The notes: generated by a model from the sequence alone, not told the origin. Shown: positions 42,289 to 51,321, counted from the stretch's first letter. The stretch is DNA of 64,000 bases from Hymenobacter mucosus (GCF_900188255.1 NZ_FZNS01000006.1:1-64000), one strand, 5' to 3'. A program made the numbers and translations.

Positions 42289-43332
42289 ATGAAAGGTTTC
42301 GTTTCTAGCCGGTTGCATCCACTTCTTACCTTGCTTCTGCTCGTGGGGCTGGTGTTTGCTGGCTGGTGCGTGGGCCTGTTGCTGACATTTGCCGTCTGTC
42401 AGTTCGCGTATGAGATTAATATGCTGGAGGTGCAGCGCATCATGACCCAGCCCGCTACTTCACCCTACGGCTGGGCCATTATAATGCTGGTGCAAGGAGC
42501 TACGGCTTACTTAGGCTTCGTGGGAGGAGGCTTGCTGCTGCCCACACTTCAGGGGGCATCTTTATCAAGCTACTTTTTCCCGCGCCGACGCATTCCAGTA
42601 GGCTGGCTGCTGGGGGCCATGGTGCTGGTGCTGGCTTCCCTTCCCCTCATGACGGCCATTATGGAGTGGAACACCAACTTGCACCTGCCAAGCTTTCTGA
42701 CGGAATGGGAAACCGAAGCGCGTGCCACCGAAGCCCGCTTACAGGAACTCACCCGCTTCCTCACGCGCTTCACTACCACGGGCCGCTTTATTATAGCGCT
42801 GGTAGTTATTGCGGCGGGTGCAGCCATTGGCGAAGAACTCATATTCCGAGGCGTAGTGCAACGGCAACTTACCCGCTTGTCTGGCTCGCCAGAAGCCGCT
42901 ATTTGGCTAACGGCATTGCTGTTCAGCGCTATTCACTTCCAAGTACTTGGGTTTTTCCCGCGCTTTATTCTGGGTCTCGTATTTGGCTACCTCTACTTGT
43001 GGAGCGGTAACATTCTGGTGCCCATGGCCGCGCACTTCACTCAAAACGCCTTCCAGCTAGTGCTGCTCTACAACCAACAACGCCAGTGGACCAGCACCGA
43101 TTTCGACCCCGACTCGACGGAAAGCATGGCGTGGTATTGGGTAGTAGCATCGTTGGTACTCTGTGCGAGCCTGCTTTGGTCGTTGCGCCGCCGCATGTTA
43201 GCGTATCCTATTGCCGAGGAGCCTACCGAAATGCACACGCTAAGTAGCGGGGGCGTAGCGGCAGCCACTGCTCACGCTGCTTCGGGCGGGCGCACCCTCA
43301 ACCATCACGGCGTGGACGCCACCAAATTGTAG
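42289..43332 (+). CDS. CPBP-family intramembrane metalloprotease
   Basis: A 347-residue protein with about eight hydrophobic segments. The CPBP/CAAX-protease (Rce1-like) motifs are intact: EE at 182-183 in GEELIFRG with Arg187, His216 in FSAIHF, and His249 in AAHFTQNA. These residues form the glutamate/histidine active site in the membrane. Bacterial members are tied to bacteriocin self-immunity, prenyl-protein processing or unknown proteolysis. No bacteriocin gene is near. The charged tail (about 305-347) is unlike the core. cdsA follows. Confidence 0.9.
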   Translation: MKGFVSSRLHPLLTLLLLVGLVFAGWCVGLLLTFAVCQFAYEINMLEVQRIMTQPATSPYGWAIIMLVQGATAYLGFVGGGLLLPTLQGASLSSYFFPRRRIPVGWLLGAMVLVLASLPLMTAIMEWNTNLHLPSFLTEWETEARATEARLQELTRFLTRFTTTGRFIIALVVIAAGAAIGEELIFRGVVQRQLTRLSGSPEAAIWLTALLFSAIHFQVLGFFPRFILGLVFGYLYLWSGNILVPMAAHFTQNAFQLVLLYNQQRQWTSTDFDPDSTESMAWYWVVASLVLCASLLWSLRRRMLAYPIAEEPTEMHTLSSGGVAAATAHAASGGRTLNHHGVDATKL

Positions 43333-43469
43333 TTTTACGCCCCGTCATGTAGGAGCGCCGCCTGCTTTCGGTGCTTGCTAGTGTTGCTTGGTATTTATTT
43401 CTCCCATTTCCCGTGTCTACTTCTCCCGTCCCCTCCCCACCCGCCGAACCTCCCACGGGCAAGCCGCCC

Positions 43470-44354
43470 ATGTCAAACTTAGCTCAGCGCATAATTTTTG
43501 GCCTGATTGGGGCTGCCCTGCTCCTAGGCAGTGTGTGGTATAGCGCCTGGACGTTCGCCCTATTTTTTGCCGTGGTGCAGATGCGCATGCTGTGGGAGTT
43601 CTATCGCATGATGCGCGAGGTAGGCTACAAACCCGGGGCTATCCTGGGCGGCAGCATCAGCTTGCTGATTTTTGTGGGTGTGTACGCCTTAAGCCAGGCG
43701 CTAGGAGTTGATACGGATACTTCTGGTTTTCATACCCTTGTTCTGGTAGGTGATTTACGCGTTGCTGGGCAAGCGTTGCTGGGTATTATCCTGCTGCTGC
43801 CTATCATTCTCATTCTGCGGGAAATGGCCGCGTGGCCGCGTGAGAATCAACAGCTAGCCCCTTTTGCCAACGTTGGGGTAGCACTACTGGGGCTGCTCTA
43901 CGTGAGTTTGCCAATGAGCCTGTTCAATGTAGTAGCTTTCGGTAACCAAGGCTACGACTACCGTCGGGTTTTTGCCCTGCTGCTACTGGTATGGTCTTCA
44001 GATATTGGAGCATACGCGGCCGGCAAAACTTTCGGTAAGCACAAGCTAGCTCCCAAAATTTCGCCCGGTAAAACCTGGGAGGGAGCCATCGGCGGGTTCT
44101 TGCTCACGCTGGCAATGGGTTGGGCACTGGGCTACTTGCTGCCCGAGCTTTCACTGGCATTCCGCTTGGTAGTGGCGGGGGTAGTAGCCATCTTCGGGCC
44201 GCTCGGCGACTTAGCTGAATCCATGCTCAAGCGTAGTGTAGGCGTGAAAGATTCCGGCCGCATCATGCCTGGGCACGGCGGGCTGCTCGATAGATTCGAT
44301 GCCTTCCTTTTTATCCTACCAGTGCTGGCCCTGCTCCAGCTAATCTGGGGATAG
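43470..44354 (+). CDS. cdsA: phosphatidate cytidylyltransferase
   Basis: A 294-residue CdsA that makes CDP-diacylglycerol from phosphatidate and CTP, the branch point of phospholipid synthesis. The ATG at 43470 (MSNLAQRIIFGLIG) is preferred; earlier in-frame codons give a Pro-rich extension unlike CdsA. About eight membrane helices are present. The diagnostic C-terminal signature is complete: GPLGDLAESMLKRS, VGVKDSGRIMPGHGG and LDRFD. It lies between the CPBP protease and gdhA; psd follows gdhA. Confidence 0.94.
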   Translation: MSNLAQRIIFGLIGAALLLGSVWYSAWTFALFFAVVQMRMLWEFYRMMREVGYKPGAILGGSISLLIFVGVYALSQALGVDTDTSGFHTLVLVGDLRVAGQALLGIILLLPIILILREMAAWPRENQQLAPFANVGVALLGLLYVSLPMSLFNVVAFGNQGYDYRRVFALLLLVWSSDIGAYAAGKTFGKHKLAPKISPGKTWEGAIGGFLLTLAMGWALGYLLPELSLAFRLVVAGVVAIFGPLGDLAESMLKRSVGVKDSGRIMPGHGGLLDRFDAFLFILPVLALLQLIWG

Positions 44355-44373
44355 TCGGGTATAACAAAAATAT

Positions 44374-44405
44374 AAAAAGCCAGTGCCCCCACGCGCTGGC
44401 TTTTT
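44374..44405 (+). terminator. terminator after cdsA
   Basis: AAAAAGCCAG (44374-44383) pairs with CTGGCTTTTT (44396-44405), ending in five T. Confidence 0.85.
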
Positions 44406-44502
44406 ACGTTCAACAGCACGGTGGCCGTGTGCTACGGCTGGAGTAGTCGGATGCGGTAATATGCTAAGTGAACCGCAAGCCCCCAACTCCACGTAAACCT
44501 GC

Positions 44503-44510
44503 TACCTTTG
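44503..44510 (+). promoter_or_regulatory. TACCTTTG -7 box for gdhA
   Basis: Exact TAnnTTTG match 89 bases before the chosen gdhA start. No clear -33 TTTG is seen. Confidence 0.45.
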
Positions 44511-44598
44511 CCCACCCAAATTTTTCCGCGCGCGACCATTGCTCCCACCGCTACTGGACGCCGTTATATTATTCACCCACCCCAATTCCTTCACCCGT

Positions 44599-45888
44599 AT
44601 GGCTGCCACCACGGTGTACAAAGAACCGGCTCCCCGCGTCGATGCCGAAAATCCCCTGGAGTCTATGATGTCACGTTTCAACGTGGCAACTGAAATCTTG
44701 GGTCTCGACGATGAAACTTACAACGTACTGAAAGCGCCTGATAAGCAGGTTATTGTGCATATTCCTGTGACCATGGACGATGGCAAGGTGCACGTGTTTG
44801 AAGGCTACCGGGTAGTGCACAACACCATCCTGGGCCCCTCCAAAGGCGGTATCCGCTACGATAAGAATGTGCACTTGGACGAGGTGAAAGCCCTGGCCGC
44901 CTGGATGACGTGGAAGTGCGCCGTGGTTGACTTGCCCTACGGTGGTGCCAAAGGCGGCATTATTTGCGACCCTACCACCATGAGCGCCGGCGAAATTGAA
45001 CGTCTGACCCGCGGCTACACCATGGCCATGAAAGACGTGTTTGGCCCCGACCGCGACATTCCGGCTCCTGACATGGGTACGGGTCCGCGCGAGATGGCGT
45101 GGCTGATGGACGAGTTCTCGAAGCGCGTAGGGGCTACCTCGCCCGCCGTAGTTACCGGCAAGCCGCTGGTAATGGGTGGTTCGTTGGGCCGCACGGAGGC
45201 TACGGGTCGTGGCGTAATGGTATCGGCGCTGGCAGCCATGAAAAAGCTGGGTATGGACCCCCGCCAGGCGTCGGCGGCGGTGCAAGGCTTCGGCAACGTA
45301 GGCTCTTGGGCAGCCAAGCTCCTGAGTGAGCAGGGCGTTAAAATCAAGTGCGTATCTGACGTAAGCGGTGCGTATTGGAATGAGAACGGCATCAACATCG
45401 ACGAGGCCGTAGCATACAAAAATGCTCATAAAGGCCGCCTTGATGGCTTCACGGGTGCTGCCCTGATGGAGCACGCCGACGAACTGCTAACAGCTGACGT
45501 TGACGTACTGGTACCTGCCGCAGTAGAAGACGTTATTACCGAGCACAATGCCCACGATATCAAGGCCAAGCTGATTGTAGAAGGTGCCAACGGCCCTACT
45601 TCCGCTTCCGCCGACCCTATCATTAATGAGAAGGGAATTATGGTGGTGCCCGATATTCTGGCCAACTCAGGTGGCGTAACGGTATCTTACTTCGAGTGGG
45701 TGCAAAACCGCCAGGGCTTTAAGTGGACGGAGGAAATGGTAACGGAGCGCGCCGACCGTATCATGTCCGACGCTTTCGAGAAAGTGTACCAGACCAGCCA
45801 GAAGTATAACATCCCCATGCGCATTGCGGCCTACGTGGTAGCCATTGACAAGGTAGCCCAGACGTATAAGTTCCGCGGTGGCTTCTAA
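44599..45888 (+). CDS. gdhA: glutamate dehydrogenase (NAD(P)-dependent)
   Basis: A 429-residue hexameric-type glutamate dehydrogenase that interconverts glutamate with 2-oxoglutarate and ammonium. The ATG at 44599 (MAATTVYKEPAPRVD) is used instead of an upstream in-frame start at 44539. GPSKGGIRYD, the lysine motif DLPYGGAKGGI and PAPDMGTG hold the active site, and the Rossmann motif is VQGFGNVGSWAA. Length and EATGRGV resemble the NAD-type class common in Bacteroidota. It separates cdsA from psd and has its own promoter box and terminator, so it looks like an inserted single-gene unit. Confidence 0.96.
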   Translation: MAATTVYKEPAPRVDAENPLESMMSRFNVATEILGLDDETYNVLKAPDKQVIVHIPVTMDDGKVHVFEGYRVVHNTILGPSKGGIRYDKNVHLDEVKALAAWMTWKCAVVDLPYGGAKGGIICDPTTMSAGEIERLTRGYTMAMKDVFGPDRDIPAPDMGTGPREMAWLMDEFSKRVGATSPAVVTGKPLVMGGSLGRTEATGRGVMVSALAAMKKLGMDPRQASAAVQGFGNVGSWAAKLLSEQGVKIKCVSDVSGAYWNENGINIDEAVAYKNAHKGRLDGFTGAALMEHADELLTADVDVLVPAAVEDVITEHNAHDIKAKLIVEGANGPTSASADPIINEKGIMVVPDILANSGGVTVSYFEWVQNRQGFKWTEEMVTERADRIMSDAFEKVYQTSQKYNIPMRIAAYVVAIDKVAQTYKFRGGF

Positions 45889-45959
45889 ACCGTTATCATT
45901 CTGCGAGTAGCACAAATTCGCAGAATCTAACGTATACTGTCTGCTATATTTGTTTGCCC

Positions 45960-45993
45960 AGTAACCCGGACCGTACGGCCCGGGTTGCTTTTA
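45960..45993 (+). terminator. terminator after gdhA
   Basis: AGTAACCCGG (45960-45969) pairs, with one G-U, with CCGGGTTGCT (45980-45989), followed by TTTA. A smaller 9-base stem-loop precedes it (45898-45906 with 45918-45926). Confidence 0.7.
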
Positions 45994-46110
45994 TCTGCTG
46001 ACAACAACTCCTTTCCTTTGCCCCTGGCAACTTTACGTACCAGTTTTACTGTTCGATTGACCGACGCCGGCGCCTGTTGAGTTCCTACATGCCGCGTCAA
46101 TCTGCGATTT

Positions 46111-46791
46111 ATGAAGATTCACAAAGAAGGACGACGTATTCTGTTCTTTACCTTGTTGGCCCTGTTGGCTGTCAACTTGCTCCTGTTCCGGATCAACGCT
46201 GAGCACAATGACTTTAACAAAGTCTTTGCGGGCGTTTCGGTCATTGTATTCTTGGCGCTGCTGCAATTTTTCCGCAGCCCAGCCCGGCGCCTGTTTACGC
46301 ACGAGGACTTGGTAATAGCACCAGCCGACGGCAAAGTGGTGGTTATTGAGGACGTGCATGAGCCGGAATACTTTGATGACGTGCGCAAGCAAATCAGCAT
46401 CTTCATGTCGCCGATTAACGTGCACATTACTCGCAACCCTATCTCGGGTATTGTGCGCTACTTCAAGTACCACCCTGGCAACTACCTGGTTGCGTGGCAC
46501 CCCAAGAGTAGCACCAAGAACGAGCGCACTACGGTAGTAGTAGAATCGGAGGCCGGTCCTTTTGTGTTGTTCCGGCAGATTGCGGGGGCTATGGCCCGCC
46601 GCATTGTGTGGTACGTGAACGAGGGCGACGAAGTAAGCCAAGGCGAGGAGTTTGGCTTCATCAAGTTCGGCTCCCGCGTAGACATCTTCGTGCCAGTAGA
46701 TACCGAAGTGAAAGTACAGATTGGCGAGAAAGTAAAAGGTGGTCAGACCATCGTGGCTCAGCTGAAAGCCACCACACCTGGGTTGTTCTAA
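46111..46791 (+). CDS. psd: phosphatidylserine decarboxylase proenzyme
   Basis: A 226-residue decarboxylase of the short class that makes phosphatidylethanolamine. Two membrane segments (about 9-27 and 34-52) anchor it. The self-cleavage site is FGSRVD: Gly187-Ser188, where Ser becomes the pyruvoyl group. The conserved SPINVHITRNPISGIV block lies at about 92-107. It supplies the step after CdsA, whose gene is two genes upstream; the phosphatidylserine synthase gene is not in this window. Confidence 0.95.
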   Translation: MKIHKEGRRILFFTLLALLAVNLLLFRINAEHNDFNKVFAGVSVIVFLALLQFFRSPARRLFTHEDLVIAPADGKVVVIEDVHEPEYFDDVRKQISIFMSPINVHITRNPISGIVRYFKYHPGNYLVAWHPKSSTKNERTTVVVESEAGPFVLFRQIAGAMARRIVWYVNEGDEVSQGEEFGFIKFGSRVDIFVPVDTEVKVQIGEKVKGGQTIVAQLKATTPGLF

Positions 46792-46820
46792 TCCCTAGGC
46801 ATATCCCAATCAAGCCCTAC

Positions 46821-46861
46821 TAAAGCAGCGGCCTTCCTCATCAGGGAAGGCCGCTGCTTTA
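46821..46861. terminator. bidirectional terminator behind psd
   Basis: 17-base arms with core AAAGCAGCGGCCTTCC (46822-46837) and complement (46845-46860). It sits between psd and the convergent surface-protein gene, whose stop codon is 3 bases away. Confidence 0.8.
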
Positions 46862-46863
46862 TC

Positions 46864-47778
46864 TTATAGCTCTACTTGTGCTTGGATTAATGGGTTTATA
46901 AATCCGTTGCTGTGGCTTGCAGGCCAGCGGTGCTGCCTCCACCCGTAGCCAGGAGAGTAGTACCAGCAGTTTTGCTTTTCCTCTTCTATACACCCTAGCA
47001 GTTGGCCGTAGCTGATATGCGTTGCTTGCTGGCCCGACGATACTATGGTGCGGCTGCAGGAGAACTGAGGGGCTGTATACACCCATTCCATGGCTACGTA
47101 AAAGCCTTGGGCTGGAAACTGGATACCAGAGTTCAGGGCTACTGTGTGCCAGCCCGGGCGTTTCGCCGCCGTAAGTATGGTAGTCGTAAGAAGGTCGGTG
47201 CCAGGCATCCCATCGGGGCCGTCGGCTGCGTATACCCGTACTCGAAAGGGAGCTCCAGATTGGCCTTTACACTCCTGATGGGCACTAATGAAGTAAGCCA
47301 CCCGCTGAATAGTGCCTTCAGCAGCGGGGTGAAAGAAACGAGCTACCTCAAACCCGCCTCGCTCAGCAGCTCGACCTGTAGAGCCCCAAGAGGCGTAGCT
47401 TTTGCGAGCAGTAGGCCCGAATACTTGCTTGCCACTTACCGGTGCACGAATCACCACTTCCTCGAGCGTAACCGCCCGGGGCAACAACACTAATTTGCAG
47501 GGGGAGGTGACGCCCGTGAATTGCTGCGCCACATACCCCAAAGCCGATACGTGAATAGTGTCAGAAGCGGTTAGCGCCTGTGGTATGGGGAGAGTGAAGC
47601 CGCCCGTTGCGCTGGCCTGAGTGCCTATCTTTTTGCTACGCAGCTCTACCACCGCAAAAGGAACAGCTTCTTTGGTTCCAGCGGCCACGACTACCCCCTG
47701 CAGGGTAGTCGTCTGTGCCCAACTAGTGCATGCGCTTCCCAGGCTGATTACGAAGAACCCTAGGGTGAGAAAGTGCAT
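46864..47778 (-). CDS. secreted CarboxypepD_reg-like domain protein
   Basis: A 304-residue protein. The ATG at 47778 begins a signal peptide (MHFLTLGFFVISLGSACTSWA). The first domain, TTTLQGVVVAAGTKEAVPFAVVEL with TGGFTLPIP (about 24-108), matches the transthyretin-like CarboxypepD_reg fold used in Bacteroidota surface proteins. The second half, with EGTIQRVAYFISAHQ, FRVRVYAAD and GFYVAMEWVYTAP, has the look of a beta-rich carbohydrate-contacting or adhesion domain. Four cysteines in the last 150 residues may form disulfides. No catalytic residues are recognised. Confidence 0.75.
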   Translation of the reverse strand: MHFLTLGFFVISLGSACTSWAQTTTLQGVVVAAGTKEAVPFAVVELRSKKIGTQASATGGFTLPIPQALTASDTIHVSALGYVAQQFTGVTSPCKLVLLPRAVTLEEVVIRAPVSGKQVFGPTARKSYASWGSTGRAAERGGFEVARFFHPAAEGTIQRVAYFISAHQECKGQSGAPFRVRVYAADGPDGMPGTDLLTTTILTAAKRPGWHTVALNSGIQFPAQGFYVAMEWVYTAPQFSCSRTIVSSGQQATHISYGQLLGCIEEEKQNCWYYSPGYGWRQHRWPASHSNGFINPLIQAQVEL

Positions 47779-47849
47779 ACCCAATGGCCGAGACAAGAGT
47801 AAGATTAACAACTAGCTATAAGCCTGCGTGTAGCGGGCAAGCTATACGT

Positions 47850-48332
47850 TTAGAACCACGATGCTACTAGCGGCATGAGCCGCTCCAAGGCTTGCTGATC
47901 ATCGGAGTCGAAGTCGTTCAGTTGGTCGCTGTCCACATCCAGCACGGCTACTACCTGGCCATCTTTTAGTACGGGCACCACAATTTCTGACTTGGAATCA
48001 GAGCTACAAGCAATGTGCCCCGGGAACTGTTCTACGTCGGGCACGAGGATGGTAGCAGCTTGCTCCCAGCTTGCGCCGCAGACTCCTTTGCCGCGCCGGA
48101 TGCGCGTGCAGGCAATAGGTCCTTGGAAGGGCCCAAGGACTAGTTCTTCATTTTTCACTAGGTAGAAACCCACCCAAAAGAAGTTGAACGCCTGGCGTAG
48201 CGCGGCGGCCGTGTTAGCTAAATTGGCTGTCAAATCAGGTTCGCCAGAGGTAAGTGCTTCTATTTGGGGAAGCAACTGACGGTATTGCTCTGCTTTGCTG
48301 ACGGTGGTATCGAGGTGAAGTTCTTCGGCCAT
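47850..48332 (-). CDS. msrC: free methionine-R-sulfoxide reductase, GAF type
   Basis: A 160-residue GAF-domain enzyme that reduces free L-methionine-R-sulfoxide. Cysteines 75, 85 and 109 keep the spacing (10 and 24) of the catalytic cysteines in E. coli and yeast fRMsr, in ACTRIRRGKGVCGASWE and FPGHIACSSDSKSEIVVPV. The preceding LVLGPFQG is also a family block. It lies 60 bases behind ribD on the same strand and is probably co-transcribed. It protects methionine pools from oxidation in the cytoplasm. Confidence 0.94.
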   Translation of the reverse strand: MAEELHLDTTVSKAEQYRQLLPQIEALTSGEPDLTANLANTAAALRQAFNFFWVGFYLVKNEELVLGPFQGPIACTRIRRGKGVCGASWEQAATILVPDVEQFPGHIACSSDSKSEIVVPVLKDGQVVAVLDVDSDQLNDFDSDDQQALERLMPLVASWF

Positions 48333-48392
48333 GAGTAAAAAGTAGTAAGGAGCAGGCGGTCAGGATGAGGCCACCAAGCTGCTCCTAGGTTG

Positions 48393-49469
48393 CTATGAAA
48401 CAGACGAAACTGGTGTGACGCTATGTAAGTTTTCGTTCCGAAAGATAAATACCTCGTCATCCCCCAAGTGGAAGTGCTCCTGTAATCCTATCATACCCAT
48501 TCGGGGTGCTGCTATGCCATTGCCCAACCGCTGCTGGCTCCGAATCACGCGAGCCTCATCCCACAGGCCGTCTTTCAGCAGGGAGGAAAGCACCGTGGTG
48601 CCCCCCTCTACCAGAACCGACTGCACCTGCCGCTGGTGCAAGTGCTGCAGAATCTGGGGGAATAAGTCAGCCGCTTCAGAAAGGCGAACATAGTCTAAGT
48701 TCTCCTTGGCTTGCCGCTCCCGATATGTGAAAACAACTGTGGGCTGACGGCCATCAAACAGGTGATGGGAGAGAGGTAAGCACAGATTTTTGTCGATGAC
48801 GAGACGAATAGGATCGGGGCCAGGCCAGGCGCGCGCGTTTAGGTGGGGGTTGTCGTGCAAGGCAGTTCGGGTACCTACTAGAATAGCTTGCTCCTCTGTA
48901 CGCCACTGGTGCACTGCCACGCGCGCCAACTCTCCGCTGATAGCTACAGACTGAAAAAAAGGACCAGCTAGGTACCCATCAGCCGTTTCCGCCCATTTAA
49001 GCACCACATGCGGCCGTTGCCGCTCCTGCGTAGTGAAGAATCGGCGGTTAAGCCAGCGTCCTTCCTGCTCTAGCACTCCGGTCTCCACCCGAATACCAGC
49101 GTCCCGAAGTTTCTGGAGGCCTCGGCCTGCCACCAACGGGTTAGGATCAAGATTGCAGACGACTACTTCTGCTACTCCCTTGGCAATAAGCAAATCGGCG
49201 CAGGGTGGAGTTTTGCCAAAGTGGGAGCACGGTTCCAGTGTAACGTATACCCGGCTCTGCGGGAGTAAATGAGGCTCCGTCACGGCCGCTACTGCATGCA
49301 CCTCTGCGTGTGGTCCGCCGTACTGTTGGTGCCAGCCCTCTCCAATAATCCGGCCTTCGTGGGTGATAACGCAGCCTACCATGGGGTTCGGACGAGCGTG
49401 GCCAGCGCCCAAACGGGCAAGGTCGAGGGCGCGTCGCATCATCAGGTGGTCGAGGTCGGTGAGAGACAT
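48393..49469 (-). CDS. ribD: bifunctional riboflavin deaminase-reductase RibD
   Basis: A 358-residue RibD carrying out the second and third steps of riboflavin synthesis. The deaminase zinc site is His54 and Glu56 in GGPHAEVHAV plus Cys81 and Cys90 in EPCSHFGKTPPC. The reductase half (about 150-350) has RPHVVLKWAETADGYLA and VEGGTTVLSSLLKDGLWDEA. The ATG at 49469 starts it. No other rib gene is near. Confidence 0.95.
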   Translation of the reverse strand: MSLTDLDHLMMRRALDLARLGAGHARPNPMVGCVITHEGRIIGEGWHQQYGGPHAEVHAVAAVTEPHLLPQSRVYVTLEPCSHFGKTPPCADLLIAKGVAEVVVCNLDPNPLVAGRGLQKLRDAGIRVETGVLEQEGRWLNRRFFTTQERQRPHVVLKWAETADGYLAGPFFQSVAISGELARVAVHQWRTEEQAILVGTRTALHDNPHLNARAWPGPDPIRLVIDKNLCLPLSHHLFDGRQPTVVFTYRERQAKENLDYVRLSEAADLFPQILQHLHQRQVQSVLVEGGTTVLSSLLKDGLWDEARVIRSQQRLGNGIAAPRMGMIGLQEHFHLGDDEVFIFRNENLHSVTPVSSVS

Positions 49470-49616
49470 AGGGCGGAAATTGGTGGGGTGGTGAAGATAG
49501 AGTAGTTTCTACTTTGCCAGCGCTGGCTCGTACTATTACGGCATGCCCACTGATGACTTTCGTGAAGTCTACTACTAGCTAAGTAGGCGTAATAGTACCA
49601 TCCGGTGCAGGTGCCG

Positions 49617-49624
49617 TACTTTTG
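49617..49624 (+). promoter_or_regulatory. TACTTTTG -7 box directly ahead of prmC
   Basis: Exact TAnnTTTG match that ends 5 bases before the ATG at 49630. Transcription starting 6-8 bases behind the box would make a nearly leaderless mRNA. Confidence 0.55.
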
Positions 49625-49629
49625 TCGGT

Positions 49630-50487
49630 ATGTCTACTCTTCGCCAGCTTACCACTGATTTGTCAGCCTCCCTGCAAGCTATCTATCCTGCATCGGAGGC
49701 AGATGCAATGGCCGGGCAAGTAGTAGAACATGTATTGAGCCTCTCACCCTTGCAGCGGCGGATGCAGGCTAACGAGGTGGTACCAATAGATAAGCTGACC
49801 GCTTTCCCCACTATACAAGAGCGCCTCCTACGTCATGAGCCATTGCAGTACGTGCTGGGGGTAGCCCATTTTGCCGGCCTAGAGCTAGAAGTAACTCGCG
49901 CTACACTCATCCCACGCCCTGAAACCGAGGAACTGGTTGCGTTGATATTGCAGGAACAGCGCGGCAAAGCAGGCATTCAGGTGTTAGATATTGGTACAGG
50001 TAGTGGATGTATTCCACTTGCACTTGCCCAAGGGTTGCCCGGAAGCTGCCTCACGGCCGTCGATATTTCGGCTGAAGCATTGATAGTAGCCCGTCGCAAT
50101 GCTGCACGCTACAGCGTAAGCATCGAATTTCAACAGCTTGATATTCTGCATGCTGCGCCCCGAATTCCCGCTCCTTTAGATGTCCTTGTAAGTAATCCTC
50201 CCTACGTGCTGGAGCAGGAGCGCCCCCTAATGCGTGCCAACGTGCTAGACTACGAGCCCGCCGCGGCCCTCTTTGTACCCGATAATGATCCGCTGCTATT
50301 CTACCGCCGCATTGCTGAACTAGGCACCACGCTAATACGGCCTGGGGGCAGCATCTATTTTGAGATTAATGAGCAGTACGCCGCTGAAACAGTACGACTG
50401 CTTACTGCCATGGGGTATCAGCAGGCCACCGCGCATGCTGATCTGTTTGGCAAGATGCGTATAGCGCGGGCCACCTGGCCAGTATAG
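49630..50487 (+). CDS. prmC: peptide chain release factor glutamine methyltransferase
   Basis: A 285-residue PrmC (HemK) that methylates the glutamine of the GGQ motif in release factors using S-adenosylmethionine. The SAM-binding motif is VLDIGTGSGC at 118-127 and the catalytic NPPY is at 189-192. IPRPETEEL and the C-terminal YFEINEQYA are family blocks. It is placed between ribD (divergent) and the nucleotide-sugar run and has its own promoter box. Confidence 0.96.
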   Translation: MSTLRQLTTDLSASLQAIYPASEADAMAGQVVEHVLSLSPLQRRMQANEVVPIDKLTAFPTIQERLLRHEPLQYVLGVAHFAGLELEVTRATLIPRPETEELVALILQEQRGKAGIQVLDIGTGSGCIPLALAQGLPGSCLTAVDISAEALIVARRNAARYSVSIEFQQLDILHAAPRIPAPLDVLVSNPPYVLEQERPLMRANVLDYEPAAALFVPDNDPLLFYRRIAELGTTLIRPGGSIYFEINEQYAAETVRLLTAMGYQQATAHADLFGKMRIARATWPV

Positions 50488-50610
50488 AGCAACCAGTGAG
50501 TAGCGTGTAAAAACTAGATGCTACGGCCCCCTTTTAGGCATATTACTTGCTTGGCCGCACGACTATCGTGTAAACGACCAAACTTCTACGCCCCGAACTG
50601 GCAAATCTCC

Positions 50611-50618
50611 TACCTTTG
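50611..50618 (+). promoter_or_regulatory. TACCTTTG -7 box for the nucleotide-sugar run
   Basis: TAnnTTTG match 34 bases upstream of the ATG at 50652. It is the only clear box ahead of the first sugar gene and may drive the following genes. Confidence 0.5.
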
Positions 50619-50651
50619 CAGGCTGAAAATCTGCTCATCCACCATTCCGGT

Positions 50652-51251
50652 ATGAATAAGCCTCCGGCGTATACTGCGCATCCTACCGCCGTCCTCGACG
50701 AAGGTTGCCGTATTGGTAATGGATGTCGTATTTGGCATTTCACGCATGTAAGTGCCGGCGCTGAGCTGGGAGAGGACTGCTCCTTGGGGCAAAATGTGTT
50801 TGTAGCCGATGGCGTACGACTAGGTCGTAATGTGAAGGTGCAAAACAATGTGAGCTTATATACCGGCGTAGAGTGCGCCGATGATGTGTTTCTGGGACCT
50901 TCGGTCGTGTTTACTAACGTTCGTACGCCTCGCGCTGCCGTGCCGCGACGCGGACCTGCGCACTACTTGCCTACTCGTTTGGAGAAAGGCGTCAGCATTG
51001 GGGCTAATAGCACCATTGTATGTGGTGTGCAGTTAGGTGAACATGCTTTTGTTGGCGCGGGCTCAGTAGTAACGAAGAATGTAGCTCCTTATGCCCTTGT
51101 GTATGGTAATCCCGCTCGGCCTCGTGGGTGGGTTAGCGCGTATGGGCACCGACTAACTTTCGATGCCGAAGGCAATGCTACCTGTCCCGAAAGCAAAGAA
51201 AATTACCGCTTGCTAGAGGGGAAAGTCTCACGCATGAGTTCCTACAGCTAG
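50652..51251 (+). CDS. left-handed beta-helix acetyltransferase (WbpD/WlbB-like)
   Basis: A 199-residue hexapeptide-repeat enzyme; the ATG at 50652 gives MNKPPAYTAHPTAVLDEGC. Repeats such as CRIGNGCRIWHFTHVSAGAE and GVSIGANSTIVCGVQLG run through most of the length, and the GAGSVVTKNVAPYALVYGNP end is typical of sugar O/N-acetyltransferases. Closest in pattern are WbpD/WlbB enzymes acting on UDP-2-acetamido-3-amino-glucuronate, but 3-aminosugar synthesis genes (WbpB/E-like) are not in this run. Substrate therefore open. First gene of the sugar cluster. Confidence 0.88.
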   Translation: MNKPPAYTAHPTAVLDEGCRIGNGCRIWHFTHVSAGAELGEDCSLGQNVFVADGVRLGRNVKVQNNVSLYTGVECADDVFLGPSVVFTNVRTPRAAVPRRGPAHYLPTRLEKGVSIGANSTIVCGVQLGEHAFVGAGSVVTKNVAPYALVYGNPARPRGWVSAYGHRLTFDAEGNATCPESKENYRLLEGKVSRMSSYS

Positions 51252-51321
51252 CGTAAAGCAGTTGCTTTTCAGATTTTCAGTAGTCAATATCTAAGATTTT
51301 AAGTTCATAAGACCCTACGTC

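Noticed and set aside
44671..45474. A 267-residue ORF on the strand opposite gdhA
   Set aside because: It is a shadow of the high-GC coding sequence of gdhA, His- and Arg-rich without any domain, and gdhA is certain.
45945..45952. TATATTTG, a perfect -7 box match
   Set aside because: It lies ahead of the gdhA terminator hairpin (45960-45993), so a transcript from it would be stopped before psd. It is probably fortuitous.
46033..46641. A 202-residue ORF opposite psd
   Set aside because: Psd is certain on the other strand, and the antisense product has no family features.
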